From positions 62,001 through 126,000 of the forward strand of contig NZ_LAQP01000015.1 in NCBI RefSeq assembly GCF_000971965.1: DNA of 64,000 bases. The letters are read 5' to 3'. A program made the position numbers and the translations under genes. The notes beneath the pieces are model-generated. The model saw only the letters and a list, made by a program, of their open reading frames with translations. It made no database searches and was not told the DNA's origin. The DNA is from Paenibacillus wulumuqiensis (GTDB lineage: Bacteria; Bacillota; Bacilli; Paenibacillales; Paenibacillaceae). Shown here in pieces: positions 34,211 to 42,588 of this stretch (positions are counted from its first letter, which is position 1; each line of letters opens with the position of its first letter).

Positions 34211-35469
34211 TGTCCATACCTACATCAGGTTCAACATCAGCGACGTATCAGATTGTAAATGGACGGATTGTAACGCCGACGCAGGTCATCGATAACGGTG
34301 TGATCCAGGTGGAGAACGGCATCATCCGTTATGCCGGAACAGCTGCAGAAGCACCAGCATTTTCTCCTGCTCTCAGCAGCGCTCTGCAGGCAGATTCTGC
34401 ACAACAAGGTACAGACGCTGCAGCGACAGTTACGACTTATGATGCAGCAGGCGGACTCGTCGTACCGGGCTTTGTCGACATTCATGTGCATGGCGGGATG
34501 GGACAGGATTTTATGGATTCGAGTCCCGAAGTGCTGGATACCATTACTTCATTTCATGCCAGCCAAGGAACGACAGCAATTCTCGCCACGACGATGACTG
34601 CTCCTCATGAAGATATCGCCAGGGTGCTGGAGCAGGTACATGCCTACGTACGGGCTGACCGAATGCCCGGTGCACAGGTGGAAGGCGTTCATCTGGAAGG
34701 TCCTTTTATTAGTCCAAAGTGGCCGGGCGCCCAGAATCCGGGCCATATCGTACTTCCGAACGTAGAATGGCTGGAAGAGTGGCATGCCGCCTATCCCGGT
34801 CTGATCAAGCAGCTCACCCTGGCGCCCGAACGTGAAGGCGCGCTGGAGCTGATCCGCTGGCTGCGGGAGCATCAGATTACAGCAGCAGCCGGTCATACCG
34901 ATGCCACCTACGAACAGATTATGGATGCGGTCGATGCCGGACTGAATCATGCCGTGCATACGTTCAATGCGATGACCCCGCTGCATCACCGCAAGCCGGG
35001 TGTTGCCGGAGCCGTGCTCGGGACACCTGCTATTCATGCCGAGATTATCGCAGACGGTATCCATGTGCATCCGGCTGCCGTCTCCCTGCTCGCCCAGCTC
35101 AAACAGGATCATAACCTGATCCTGATCACTGATGCCATGTCCGCAGCCGGTCTGGGCGATGGCAACTATATGCTCGGCGATCAGCCGGTCAAAGTGATCA
35201 ACGGCGTCGCTACCCTGCCGGAAGACAGCGGCACACTCGCCGGCAGCCGCCTGACCATGATCGAAGGCTTCCGCTTCCTGATCGAAAAAGCAGGTTTGTC
35301 CATTTTGCGCGCCTCCGAAGCCGCCAGCGGCAACCCGGCACGCCAGCTCGGCATCTACGACCAGACCGGCAGCCTCGAAGCCGGCAAGCGCGCCGATATG
35401 CTAATATTGGATGAGCAGATGGAATTGAAGCAGATCTTTATCAAAGGAAATGAATTCGTCTACAATTGA
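34210..35469 (+). CDS. nagA: N-acetylglucosamine-6-phosphate deacetylase
   Basis: Amidohydrolase that deacetylates N-acetylglucosamine 6-phosphate before NagB. Metal and catalytic motifs are in order: PGFVDIHVHGGMGQDF, VHLEGPFISPKWPGAQNP, AAGHTDATYEQI, AVHTFNAMTPLHHRKPG and ITDAMSAAGLGDG. The 419 residues exceed the usual length of roughly 380-390 because an Ala/Ser-rich insert follows the first beta strand (about residues 38-75). That insert uses GCA and GCT-rich codons and might be a recent expansion. The C-terminus GKRADMLILDEQMELKQIFIKG is standard. Confidence 0.93.
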   Translation: MSIPTSGSTSATYQIVNGRIVTPTQVIDNGVIQVENGIIRYAGTAAEAPAFSPALSSALQADSAQQGTDAAATVTTYDAAGGLVVPGFVDIHVHGGMGQDFMDSSPEVLDTITSFHASQGTTAILATTMTAPHEDIARVLEQVHAYVRADRMPGAQVEGVHLEGPFISPKWPGAQNPGHIVLPNVEWLEEWHAAYPGLIKQLTLAPEREGALELIRWLREHQITAAAGHTDATYEQIMDAVDAGLNHAVHTFNAMTPLHHRKPGVAGAVLGTPAIHAEIIADGIHVHPAAVSLLAQLKQDHNLILITDAMSAAGLGDGNYMLGDQPVKVINGVATLPEDSGTLAGSRLTMIEGFRFLIEKAGLSILRASEAASGNPARQLGIYDQTGSLEAGKRADMLILDEQMELKQIFIKGNEFVYN

Positions 35470-35705
35470 CCATATTCATTTTCCGAAAAAGCTGTAAAAT
35501 GCGCTGCGTCTTAACAATAAAAACAAACCACTGCTGATTCTCCAAGGGGATTTTTGCTATTTTTCCAAATCCGGTTCAGCAGTTATCCGTTCCTTGCCGT
35601 CTATCTGATTTCAAATGGCAGGGAACACCTACATATCTTCCAAATCCGGTCATCGTCTGCTATTGTACATTAGAGTCACAAACCCAATGAGAAAGGAATT
35701 TGTTC

Positions 35706-36275
35706 ATGAGTAATTACCAACCCCCGGGTCCACCGCAGGAACCGGCACAACCACCGATGCAGCCCCCTTATCCACCGATGGGAGGACCTGTCGGAGGAAT
35801 GAACGGCGGATATTATACACCGCCACCGTTAACCGGTTTTGGCGGCTGGCTGGTATTGTTCCAGATTTGTATGTATTATTATCTGTTTGCCTCCCTGATC
35901 GCTACGGCAGGTGGAACGATTCTGCTGGCTATGTCCTATGCCAAAGTGGACATCTATGACCAGCTCACCAGCATGATGCAGGTCAGCAGCGCAACCTATC
36001 AGGGGCTGCTCGTATTTACCCTGATCTATACGATCATCGCATCCATTTATCTGATCGTAATTCTGATATGGTTCTACAGAAGAAAACGTGTGCTGCCGAA
36101 GCTGGTTATCGGATTCTGTATACTGGATGCAGTTGCGATTCTGGCTACCTATTTCCTGTCGCCACCAGAGATCGGAGCAGGCATTATCAGCACCATTATC
36201 CATCTGCTCGTGCTGGCCGGGTGGGTCGCTTACTTCCTGCGCTCCCGCAGAGTGAAGAACACTTTCGTTCGTTAA
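35706..36275 (+). CDS. DUF2569-like membrane protein
   Basis: A 189-residue protein with a Pro-rich N-terminus (NYQPPGPPQEPAQPPMQP) of about 40 residues and then four hydrophobic segments beginning at GFGGWLVLFQICMYYYLF. The GGWL start and the four-helix layout are those of DUF2569 proteins. The tail is basic (RSRRVKNTFVR), so the C-terminus is probably cytoplasmic. The ATG at 35706 is preferred over an in-frame TTG at 35700 because GGAA is placed better. No known role. Confidence 0.75.
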   Translation: MSNYQPPGPPQEPAQPPMQPPYPPMGGPVGGMNGGYYTPPPLTGFGGWLVLFQICMYYYLFASLIATAGGTILLAMSYAKVDIYDQLTSMMQVSSATYQGLLVFTLIYTIIASIYLIVILIWFYRRKRVLPKLVIGFCILDAVAILATYFLSPPEIGAGIISTIIHLLVLAGWVAYFLRSRRVKNTFVR

Positions 36276-36354
36276 ACGGCTGTATGTCCATGACTCCATG
36301 GACAAGAGTTTTTCCTGGACAGCTGGGCTTCACATCATTTGCTTAAGCTTCATT

Positions 36355-36403
36355 AAAAAAGCTCCGATCACTCCTTTTTCTAAAAAGGGTGATCGGAGCT
36401 TTT
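36355..36403. terminator. Bidirectional terminator
   Basis: AAAAAAGCTCCGATCAC (36355-36371) pairs with GTGATCGGAGCTTTT (36389-36403). It ends the DUF2569 gene and the convergent DUF4340 gene. Confidence 0.9.
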
Positions 36404-36463
36404 GCATTTCCGGAATCGCGTCATGATCCAGATGGTACATAATGCTGATGATATTTTATTGTG

Positions 36464-37480
36464 TTATGGGGAGGACTGGTCTGTATCCACCGCATTCACT
36501 GCAGATTGTCCCGCCGATGACAGGGCATCTGTCGACACATGGTATGCCCACCTGTTCTGCGGATCGGTGATCCAGACATACTGCTTGTCATCCGGGTCCT
36601 GCCAGCCTTGATAGCGTTCGGTCGCTGCCTTGCCATCCACTGTCAGGGATACGCTGAATGTGAGTACTTTGCGGTATGACTGAACCTGTGATGCAGGTAC
36701 AGGCAGACGATCAGTCGGCATGTTTTTCACCGCGTCCGTGATGCCTGTGCCCTGATCCAGGGCAATCGACTTGCCGTTCAGTGTCCATGTATCCTGCGCC
36801 GGATCGGCCAGATTGGCCTGGTGATCAAGCGTCCAGCTGACTGCCGGCTCGGTGCTGCTCCATTTCAGCTGGGTCAGCTGATTATCGTCCCAACCGACCG
36901 GTGTCGTATCGATAAAATGAAAGGCATCGGCCTGCAGATCGGTAACTGTCTGCTGGGCCAGCTGAACGATGGTGCTGCCATTAAGCTGAGCGTAAAAGTA
37001 GCCTTTGGTCGGCAGCTCGTCTCCGATTGCGACAGTCAGTTTGCTGCCATCCTGACTGTGTACCGTGATCGCCTGCGTATCCGCACGGATGCCGTATTTG
37101 GACGTATCTGCCGGCTGCTCTTCGACCGTACCATGGACAGCAGCAGACTGCAGCGCAGTCAGCCAGTCGTCTATCGCATAAGGATTGACTGGATACGCCG
37201 CTGGTGCGGTCATCGTCCAGGTCTGTCCTTTTTTGTCCAGTTGTACCGCTTCCGGCGCAGCGGACGGAGCTGTAGCATTCTGCACAGCAGCGGTGTTTCC
37301 TCCGCCGGAAGAGGCTGGATGAATCTGAATGCTGTCGATATCCGATACATTCATCGTCAGCAGCTTCGGATCAGCTGCCGGTGTATCATCCTTTTGAAAA
37401 AAGTTCTGGGAATAGGCGTAACTCACACCTGCCACCAGAATAATCAGCAAAATGATGGAAGGCATTAATTTTCGAATCAT
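36464..37480 (-). CDS. DUF4340 domain protein, extracytoplasmic partner of a Gld-like ABC system
   Basis: Membrane-anchored protein of 338 residues. One N-terminal membrane helix (LMPSIILLIILVAGVSYAY) is followed by an extracytoplasmic beta-rich domain with DIDSIQIHP, LDKKGQTWTMTAPAAYPVN and VEEQPADTSKYGI, the pattern of DUF4340. It comes 15 bases after the GldG-like gene and is the last gene in the operon, which is the usual place of DUF4340 beside GldA-GldF-GldG transporters. Function unknown; partner in a gliding-type or other export complex is inferred. Confidence 0.82.
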   Translation of the reverse strand: MIRKLMPSIILLIILVAGVSYAYSQNFFQKDDTPAADPKLLTMNVSDIDSIQIHPASSGGGNTAAVQNATAPSAAPEAVQLDKKGQTWTMTAPAAYPVNPYAIDDWLTALQSAAVHGTVEEQPADTSKYGIRADTQAITVHSQDGSKLTVAIGDELPTKGYFYAQLNGSTIVQLAQQTVTDLQADAFHFIDTTPVGWDDNQLTQLKWSSTEPAVSWTLDHQANLADPAQDTWTLNGKSIALDQGTGITDAVKNMPTDRLPVPASQVQSYRKVLTFSVSLTVDGKAATERYQGWQDPDDKQYVWITDPQNRWAYHVSTDALSSAGQSAVNAVDTDQSSP

Positions 37481-37495
37481 GGCATTATCCCTCCT

Positions 37496-38905
37496 CTATC
37501 CCCGGCGGCGTCTCCACCAGAGGAATACACCAATCGCGACAAACAGCAGCGGCAGCACGATGACGGTTACGATAAAAATGGTCCGTGCCTGTGAAAATGT
37601 CAGATTCGCCGTCTTGTACTGCTCTTCCACTCTCGGACGAATCGTCACCTGATTCTCATTACCGATCAGATCATTCACACTGTTCAGTACAAAGTCCAGA
37701 TTGCCCTGCTGGCTGATCGACTGATCCATCATAAAGGTCGATCCGCCGAGAATGATCGCTTTCGGCTCGCCCTTGGTATCAGCTACGGCATAGCCCAGAT
37801 CAAATGGTCCCTCCAGGTCATTGCTGCCGCGTTCGGTACGGGATTCCAGCAGACCGGCCAGATCGGTCTCGCCATAGCTGTTGGAAGAAGAAGTCAGCAG
37901 CGGCGTCACCGTTAGGCCTTCCTTGCCTTCCTGCTTGAGCGCGATGGACAGTGACATGATCGTATACAGATTGCTGGCGGCCAGTTTGCCGGTAATCTCA
38001 TGATTGCCATACTCCGGTACAATCGTCAGTGGATCGTACAGGGAAGTGTCTTTCGGTTCGACCGCGACGGCGTGGGTATCGGTAATGCCGTACATGCTCA
38101 TCAGCGAATCGATATTGGTCCAGCTGCTTTTGGCTTTTTCGTTAAATCCGAGGGACAGGAACAGCTTGCCTCCTCCATCCAGATACTTGCGAATGACCTT
38201 GGTCTCCGCGTCGCTCAGATTCGTCTGCGGCGCAACAATCATCAGTACGCTCGCATCCTTGGGTACAGCGCCCTCCTGAACCAGGGATAGCTCCGAGACT
38301 TCGATATTCTCGTTGGCCAGTTCACCGGCCAGTACGCTGATGGTGCTTGTGTTGAATTCATTATGCCCGTTCAGCAGATAGGCCTTGTACTTGTTGGACG
38401 ATGTCAGTGATAGCAGGCCGGAAGTGAGCTTCTGCTCACCGCTGAATTCATAGGAGGTGCTCGCGGCTTCCTGTTCGGTTGATCCGTCAGCATTGCCAAA
38501 GGTGAACATGCTCGCTATAGGTACCAGCTTGGTCTGCTCTCCATGCTTGAACACCACCGTACTGCCAGTTACGCCGTACTGGCGGGCCAGTTCGGGATTT
38601 TGCAGAAGTCCATACTCTTTGACCTCCAGCTTGCTGTTGATTTTGTGATATTCATTCAATAGGTCGGTCACCTGGCGCGTATAGACCTGCGCATCCGAAG
38701 GATCGGTGAATATGATAGCTTCCACCGGGTCTTTGACATTTTGCAGTGTGGTTATCGTCTGATCGGACAGCGTATTCTGCTTGTCCCGGGTCAGATCCAG
38801 CTGGAACGTGCCCAGCGAATTCAGGAACAATGTCAACACGATAAAGATACCAATCGCTGCAACAGAAATAACAATCGCATTCGTGCGATATATCCAGTTT
38901 CTCAT
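37496..38905 (-). CDS. GldG-family ABC transporter auxiliary protein
   Basis: Membrane protein with a helix at each end and a large extracytoplasmic GldG/ABC_transp_aux domain. NAIVISVAAIGIFIVLTLFLN is the first helix; DLTRDKQNTLSDQTITTL directly after it is the family signature. FTFGNADGSTEQEAA and KAYLLNGHNEF fall in the domain; the last helix is FIVTVIVLPLLFVAIGVFLWW with a basic tail. A GGAGG lies 8 bases before the ATG at 38905 but only 2 before the one at 38911, so 38905 (469 residues) is chosen. It follows the permease gene with a five-base gap. Confidence 0.85.
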   Translation of the reverse strand: MRNWIYRTNAIVISVAAIGIFIVLTLFLNSLGTFQLDLTRDKQNTLSDQTITTLQNVKDPVEAIIFTDPSDAQVYTRQVTDLLNEYHKINSKLEVKEYGLLQNPELARQYGVTGSTVVFKHGEQTKLVPIASMFTFGNADGSTEQEAASTSYEFSGEQKLTSGLLSLTSSNKYKAYLLNGHNEFNTSTISVLAGELANENIEVSELSLVQEGAVPKDASVLMIVAPQTNLSDAETKVIRKYLDGGGKLFLSLGFNEKAKSSWTNIDSLMSMYGITDTHAVAVEPKDTSLYDPLTIVPEYGNHEITGKLAASNLYTIMSLSIALKQEGKEGLTVTPLLTSSSNSYGETDLAGLLESRTERGSNDLEGPFDLGYAVADTKGEPKAIILGGSTFMMDQSISQQGNLDFVLNSVNDLIGNENQVTIRPRVEEQYKTANLTFSQARTIFIVTVIVLPLLFVAIGVFLWWRRRRG

Positions 38906-38910
38906 TTTCA

Positions 38911-39630
38911 TTACCTCCACCGTTTCCGCTCAACAACCTGAATGCTGAGGACGAGGAATAGGGCTGCCAGGGTGATATAGTACAGAATATCCGGTCCGTG
39001 CAGCACCCCTTTGACCAGATTGACAATCCGGCCGGACAGGGAGAATGGAGCCAGCCACTGCTGCAGATTGGAAGACGGTGCACCTGACAGGAATGAATCC
39101 ATCAGCCACAGGACGAGCAGCAGTACAAATCCGATCACTGCGGCTACCATCTGGTGCTGGGACAGGCTCGAAGCGAACAATCCAACCGCCATCATCGCAG
39201 CGCCCATCAGGAATACGCCGAGCGCAGACAGCCACAGCAGCGTCATATTGAGCGGTCCGAAAAAGGACATGACGAGCGGATAGATCAGATTGCACAGCAC
39301 GAGTACGATCAGCAGTCCTAGCGAAGCCAGGTACTTGCCGAGCACAATCTCGGTCGCTGTCACCGGTGAAGTGAGCAGCAGCTCATCCGTTCCCTGCCGC
39401 AGCTCCTCGGACATGAGCCGCATCGTCAGCAGCGGAATCACGATCAGCAGCATGAACAGCGTATCACCAAGGATAAGCCGGTAATCGAGAATACTCGGCT
39501 GATACACGACAAAGCTAACGTAAAACATAACACTCGACAGCAGTACATAGACCGCTATCGCAAAATAGGAGGTCGGACTGAAAAAGTAAGATTGTAATTC
39601 TTTGGAGCAGATCGCCCACATTCGTCTCAT
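38911..39630 (-). CDS. ABC-2 type permease (GldF-like)
   Basis: A 239-residue membrane protein with six hydrophobic segments. The first part RMWAICSKELQSYFFSPTSYFAIAV and the following PLLTMRLMSEELRQGTDELLLTSP are conserved in GldF and related ABC-2 permeases. The start at 39630 overlaps the ATPase gene stop by four bases (ATGA). Works with the ATPase at 39627-40679 and the GldG and DUF4340 proteins. Cargo is unknown. Confidence 0.88.
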   Translation of the reverse strand: MRRMWAICSKELQSYFFSPTSYFAIAVYVLLSSVMFYVSFVVYQPSILDYRLILGDTLFMLLIVIPLLTMRLMSEELRQGTDELLLTSPVTATEIVLGKYLASLGLLIVLVLCNLIYPLVMSFFGPLNMTLLWLSALGVFLMGAAMMAVGLFASSLSQHQMVAAVIGFVLLLVLWLMDSFLSGAPSSNLQQWLAPFSLSGRIVNLVKGVLHGPDILYYITLAALFLVLSIQVVERKRWR

Positions 39631-40679
39631 CTGGCGTCGTCCTCCTTTTCAGGCAGGGTGGACGAGTGTTCATCGTCTGCCACTTTTTTAATGCCGGTAT
39701 GCGCTAAGCTCGCTGAATCGGTAACGTCCTCCGGATCGTTATCGGTGGTGAGTTTGACGAATACGTCTTCCAGACTGAGGCGTTCCTTGCGCAGCTCCAG
39801 AATCGGAACACGCGCATCTGCCAGCAGCAGGGACAGCCGCTCACGGAAATCCGTATCATCCGTACCCTGCAGACGCAGCTGAATCGACTGGATCTGCTGT
39901 TCGTCTTCTGCACTGCTCAGATATTCCGTGGTAACACCCTGCCATCCATCCAGTAAGCGATGAAGCTTATCGGGACGGGTCTTCACTTCCAGCAGAACCT
40001 GGAATTTCTCGTTCAAGGATTGATCCAGCTGATTGGCGTTGCCATCCATCACAATACGGCCATCGTTGATGATCAACACCCGGCTGCACAGTGTGCTCAC
40101 CTCCGGCAGGATATGGGTGCTGAGCAGAACGGTATGCTGCTCGCCCAGCTCACGAATGAGCTGCCGGATCTCCAGAATCTGGTTCGGATCGAGACCGGAG
40201 GTCGGCTCATCGAGGATGAGCAGATCGGGCTGGTGAATAATCGCCTGGGCGAGTCCGAGGCGCTGTTTGTAACCTTTGGACAGGGAGCGGATAATTTGCC
40301 GCTCTCTGCCATGCAGACCAAGCCGGTCGATCATCTCGCTAATGCGCAGCTTCTGCTGTCTGGCCGGGACGTCCCGCAGATCAGCGACAAAGCGCAAATA
40401 AGAGTTCACCGTCATATCCGGATAAAGCGGCGGTGTCTCCGGTAAATAGCCAATTTTGGTTCGTGCCCGGCGGGATGGCTCATGCATCGGCAGACCGTCG
40501 ATCCAGATCTGACCGGATGTCGGTCTCAGATAACCGGTGATCATGCGCATCGTCGTCGTTTTTCCGGCACCATTGGGTCCGAGGAATCCAACGATCTCTC
40601 CCCGCTGCATTTCAAAATCAATCCCGTCCACACTCCGTCGCTGGTCAAAATACTTGCTGACTTGTTGGACTTGAAGCAT
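39627..40679 (-). CDS. ABC transporter ATP-binding protein (GldA-like)
   Basis: ATPase of the four-gene Gld-like export system. Walker A GPNGAGKTT, Q-loop region at LPETPPLYPDMTV, signature LSKGYKQRLGLAQ, Walker B LLILDEPTSGLD and H-loop LLSTHIL are all present. The C-terminus has an extra domain of about 110 residues before an acidic Ser/Asp-rich tail, longer than a plain nucleotide-binding domain. The frame opens at 40733, but the ATG at 40679 has GGAGG ten bases upstream (350 residues). First gene of the operon. Such systems in Bacillota are often annotated as antibiotic or unknown exporters. Confidence 0.9.
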   Translation of the reverse strand: MLQVQQVSKYFDQRRSVDGIDFEMQRGEIVGFLGPNGAGKTTTMRMITGYLRPTSGQIWIDGLPMHEPSRRARTKIGYLPETPPLYPDMTVNSYLRFVADLRDVPARQQKLRISEMIDRLGLHGRERQIIRSLSKGYKQRLGLAQAIIHQPDLLILDEPTSGLDPNQILEIRQLIRELGEQHTVLLSTHILPEVSTLCSRVLIINDGRIVMDGNANQLDQSLNEKFQVLLEVKTRPDKLHRLLDGWQGVTTEYLSSAEDEQQIQSIQLRLQGTDDTDFRERLSLLLADARVPILELRKERLSLEDVFVKLTTDNDPEDVTDSASLAHTGIKKVADDEHSSTLPEKEDDAR

Positions 40680-40918
40680 TGTATCATTCCCTCCTGCGTA
40701 ATCATATGCGGCGCTGCCCAGAGACAGTTCCATGAGTGCTCTGCATATACCTGTCTATACAAAAATCCTTCTTACTATAAAGGATAAAGTATAAAATCAG
40801 CTTAAAAAAGCCTAAATAGCAGCTTAAAAAGCCATTATCCTGTGGAAATAGCATTGTAGCATGAAGGAGCTGAACACAAAAGATACATGCTAATTCGGAG
40901 ACAGAGAAGTAGAAGGTT

Positions 40919-41052
40919 AAGCATTCATCACTCCAGAAAGGAATAAGGGCACGTCCTCCGGTGGAGCCCGGGAATCTACGGATAAGGAGTGAATGTAGAT
41001 TCCCGGGCTCCAAAGGTCGTCCTTTGCCCTTATTTCCTTTCTTGCGCTCCGT
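40919..41052 (+). repeat. Nested-palindrome element, copy 1
   Basis: Outer arms GAAAGGAATAAGGGC (40936-40950) and GCCCTTATTTCCTTTC (41026-41041) pair with one bulged base in the right arm. Inner arms of 17 bases (40963-40979 and 40995-41011) pair perfectly around a 15-base loop. Joining segments are ACGTCCTCCGGT and AAAGGTCGTCCTTT, and TGCGCTCCGTG follows the outer stem. Nearly identical to 49668-49800; the gap 40680-41182 otherwise holds only a terminator. Confidence 0.85.
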
Positions 41053-41149
41053 GGTTGAGACATAATTTTGCTTATAGCAAGATTTACTTTTCTGCATGCA
41101 AACGTACTTTGCCTGTATGCTGCATGCTTGCTCATTTGGTAATGAAAAT

Positions 41150-41179
41150 AAAAAGCAGTGTATGTATATACACTGCTTT
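41150..41179 (-). terminator. Terminator of the lipoprotein gene
   Basis: AAAGCAGTGTAT (41152-41163) pairs with ATACACTGCTTT (41168-41179) around a four-base loop, and minus-strand reading ends TTTTT. Three bases past the stop. Confidence 0.88.
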
Positions 41180-41182
41180 GGG

Positions 41183-41977
41183 TTAGGCGGGAATTATTTT
41201 AAATGTGATTTTCTTATCCTGGTCATGAATGGTCAGGATCTGGCCATTCAGCTGGTAGTCCTTGATCTTCTGAATTCGATTGTTCTGTTCATCATATAAC
41301 AGCACTTCTCTCGTATAACTGCCATCGGCATTTCCTGGCTTTTCGCTCAGTCCTGCATAATACTGTCTGTGCTCATCGACTCCGTAGCTGTAGAGCTTTC
41401 CACCTGTAGAATGGAATTCGGTTATGAGAGAAGAGCTGGATGAGTCGTCAATTTTTATAATTTGCGCTTCTTCTGTTAGAGGCTGCGATCCATCGCTGAA
41501 AGAGGAAGCTGTGTGGATGATAACATGATCCTGAAGTCCGATCAGACGGTTAAGAATGACTTTGGCTGCTCCATCATTTAAGGGGAGCGATAATAATTTT
41601 TGCGAATGTTCCTTCGTCAGACTGGTTCCATTACTTTCGCTTCGATATAACGTAAATGGCTGTTCCGGCATGTAGACCGGACTCTTTTGCGTGCCCTTTA
41701 CCAGTGTCATTGGGGGAGCTGGAGCCCAGATAGTTCCTGCAGCAGTGCGAACGACATAATTATAGGGCGCAGTCGATGGACTGGATAGAGGGATAGTATA
41801 TGTAATTCCGTCTGTTTGTATTTTTATTGTTTTCGGAGACTCTTGTGCTGCATGGGAAGTCACTGACTTTAGGGATACTGCTGTCGTGGGGTGCAGCGAA
41901 GCCTCATTACTGCATGCAGCAGTTATTAATGCAGAGGCTATTATGGAACAATAGACAATAGAAGGTGGATTGTTCAT
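41183..41977 (-). CDS. Hypothetical lipoprotein
   Basis: Unrecognised surface lipoprotein. With the ATG at 41977 it has 264 residues, a short signal sequence and the lipobox ITAAC near residue 22. The mature part is rich in Ser and Thr with beta-strand character (YNYVVRTAAGTIWAPAPP, AAKVILNRLIGLQDHVIIHT, GKLYSYGVDEHRQYYAGLSE). The longer frame to 42055 would hide the signal peptide. The AAGGAG is 13 bases away, so initiation may be weak. AT-rich relative to neighbours. No partner gene is obvious. Confidence 0.7.
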   Translation of the reverse strand: MNNPPSIVYCSIIASALITAACSNEASLHPTTAVSLKSVTSHAAQESPKTIKIQTDGITYTIPLSSPSTAPYNYVVRTAAGTIWAPAPPMTLVKGTQKSPVYMPEQPFTLYRSESNGTSLTKEHSQKLLSLPLNDGAAKVILNRLIGLQDHVIIHTASSFSDGSQPLTEEAQIIKIDDSSSSSLITEFHSTGGKLYSYGVDEHRQYYAGLSEKPGNADGSYTREVLLYDEQNNRIQKIKDYQLNGQILTIHDQDKKITFKIIPA

Positions 41978-42091
41978 TAGTTTGCTAACACTCCTTGACT
42001 TTATCAAAGTAATAAGTGATCGACTTGATATATCGTTTGTGAGCCGCCTATCCATTCAATCCAAATTATAAGATGCTGATGACTCACAAGA

Positions 42092-42409
42092 TTATAACAT
42101 CCGCCATAAACGTATTAAGACACAAAATACAATTGAACCAATTCCAAAGTATACTCGGATACGAAGCGATCTGCGGTAATTGTTATCACCGACAACATAG
42201 AGAATAATCAAAAAAAATACCGCAGGAAGTGCGGCCAGAACAAAAAGAGTTAAAGCAGCTCCAAATCCTATTATTTCCCAATTATAGTACATTGCACTGG
42301 ACAGCATCATACCCGAGAACATAATAATAAAATTTATCCATAAAATTTTGGCATGATCCTGATCTTTCATTGCTCTAACTTTATTCAATAAGTTATAGAA
42401 TAGGTGCAT
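42092..42409 (-). CDS. Small hypothetical membrane protein
   Basis: A 105-residue protein with three hydrophobic segments: WINFIIMFSGMMLSSAM, FGAALTLFVLAALPAVFFLIILYVV and VYFGIGSIVFCVLIRLW. GGAGG lies 13 bases before the ATG at 42409; Met14 is an alternative. It is AT-rich like the lipoprotein gene downstream (115-base gap) and the two may be one transcript. Function unknown. Confidence 0.6.
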   Translation of the reverse strand: MHLFYNLLNKVRAMKDQDHAKILWINFIIMFSGMMLSSAMYYNWEIIGFGAALTLFVLAALPAVFFLIILYVVGDNNYRRSLRIRVYFGIGSIVFCVLIRLWRML

Positions 42410-42488
42410 TCGCCCTTATTTACCTCCTGTTATGTATAAATAAATATGCCAAGCTGGATGATCTGCAATCCGAACATAAATATATTAC

Positions 42489-42529
42489 AAAAAGAGCATA
42501 TTCTGCAAATAGGCAAAATAGGCTCTTTT
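42489..42529 (-). terminator. Probable terminator of the EamA exporter gene
   Basis: AAAAAGAGC (42489-42497) pairs with GCTCTTTT (42522-42529) and the minus strand continues in TTTTT. The stem is short and the loop long, so efficiency is doubtful. Confidence 0.55.
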
Positions 42530-42588
42530 CTGATGATTTAACTATTCTTAGCCGTCGTGAATAAAAAGCATTACGATCACAAAAGTAT

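Noticed and set aside
40936-41041. Nested palindromes considered as ordinary terminators
   Set aside because: There is no T-run after the stems, the joints are conserved between copies, and a separate terminator lies at 41150-41179.
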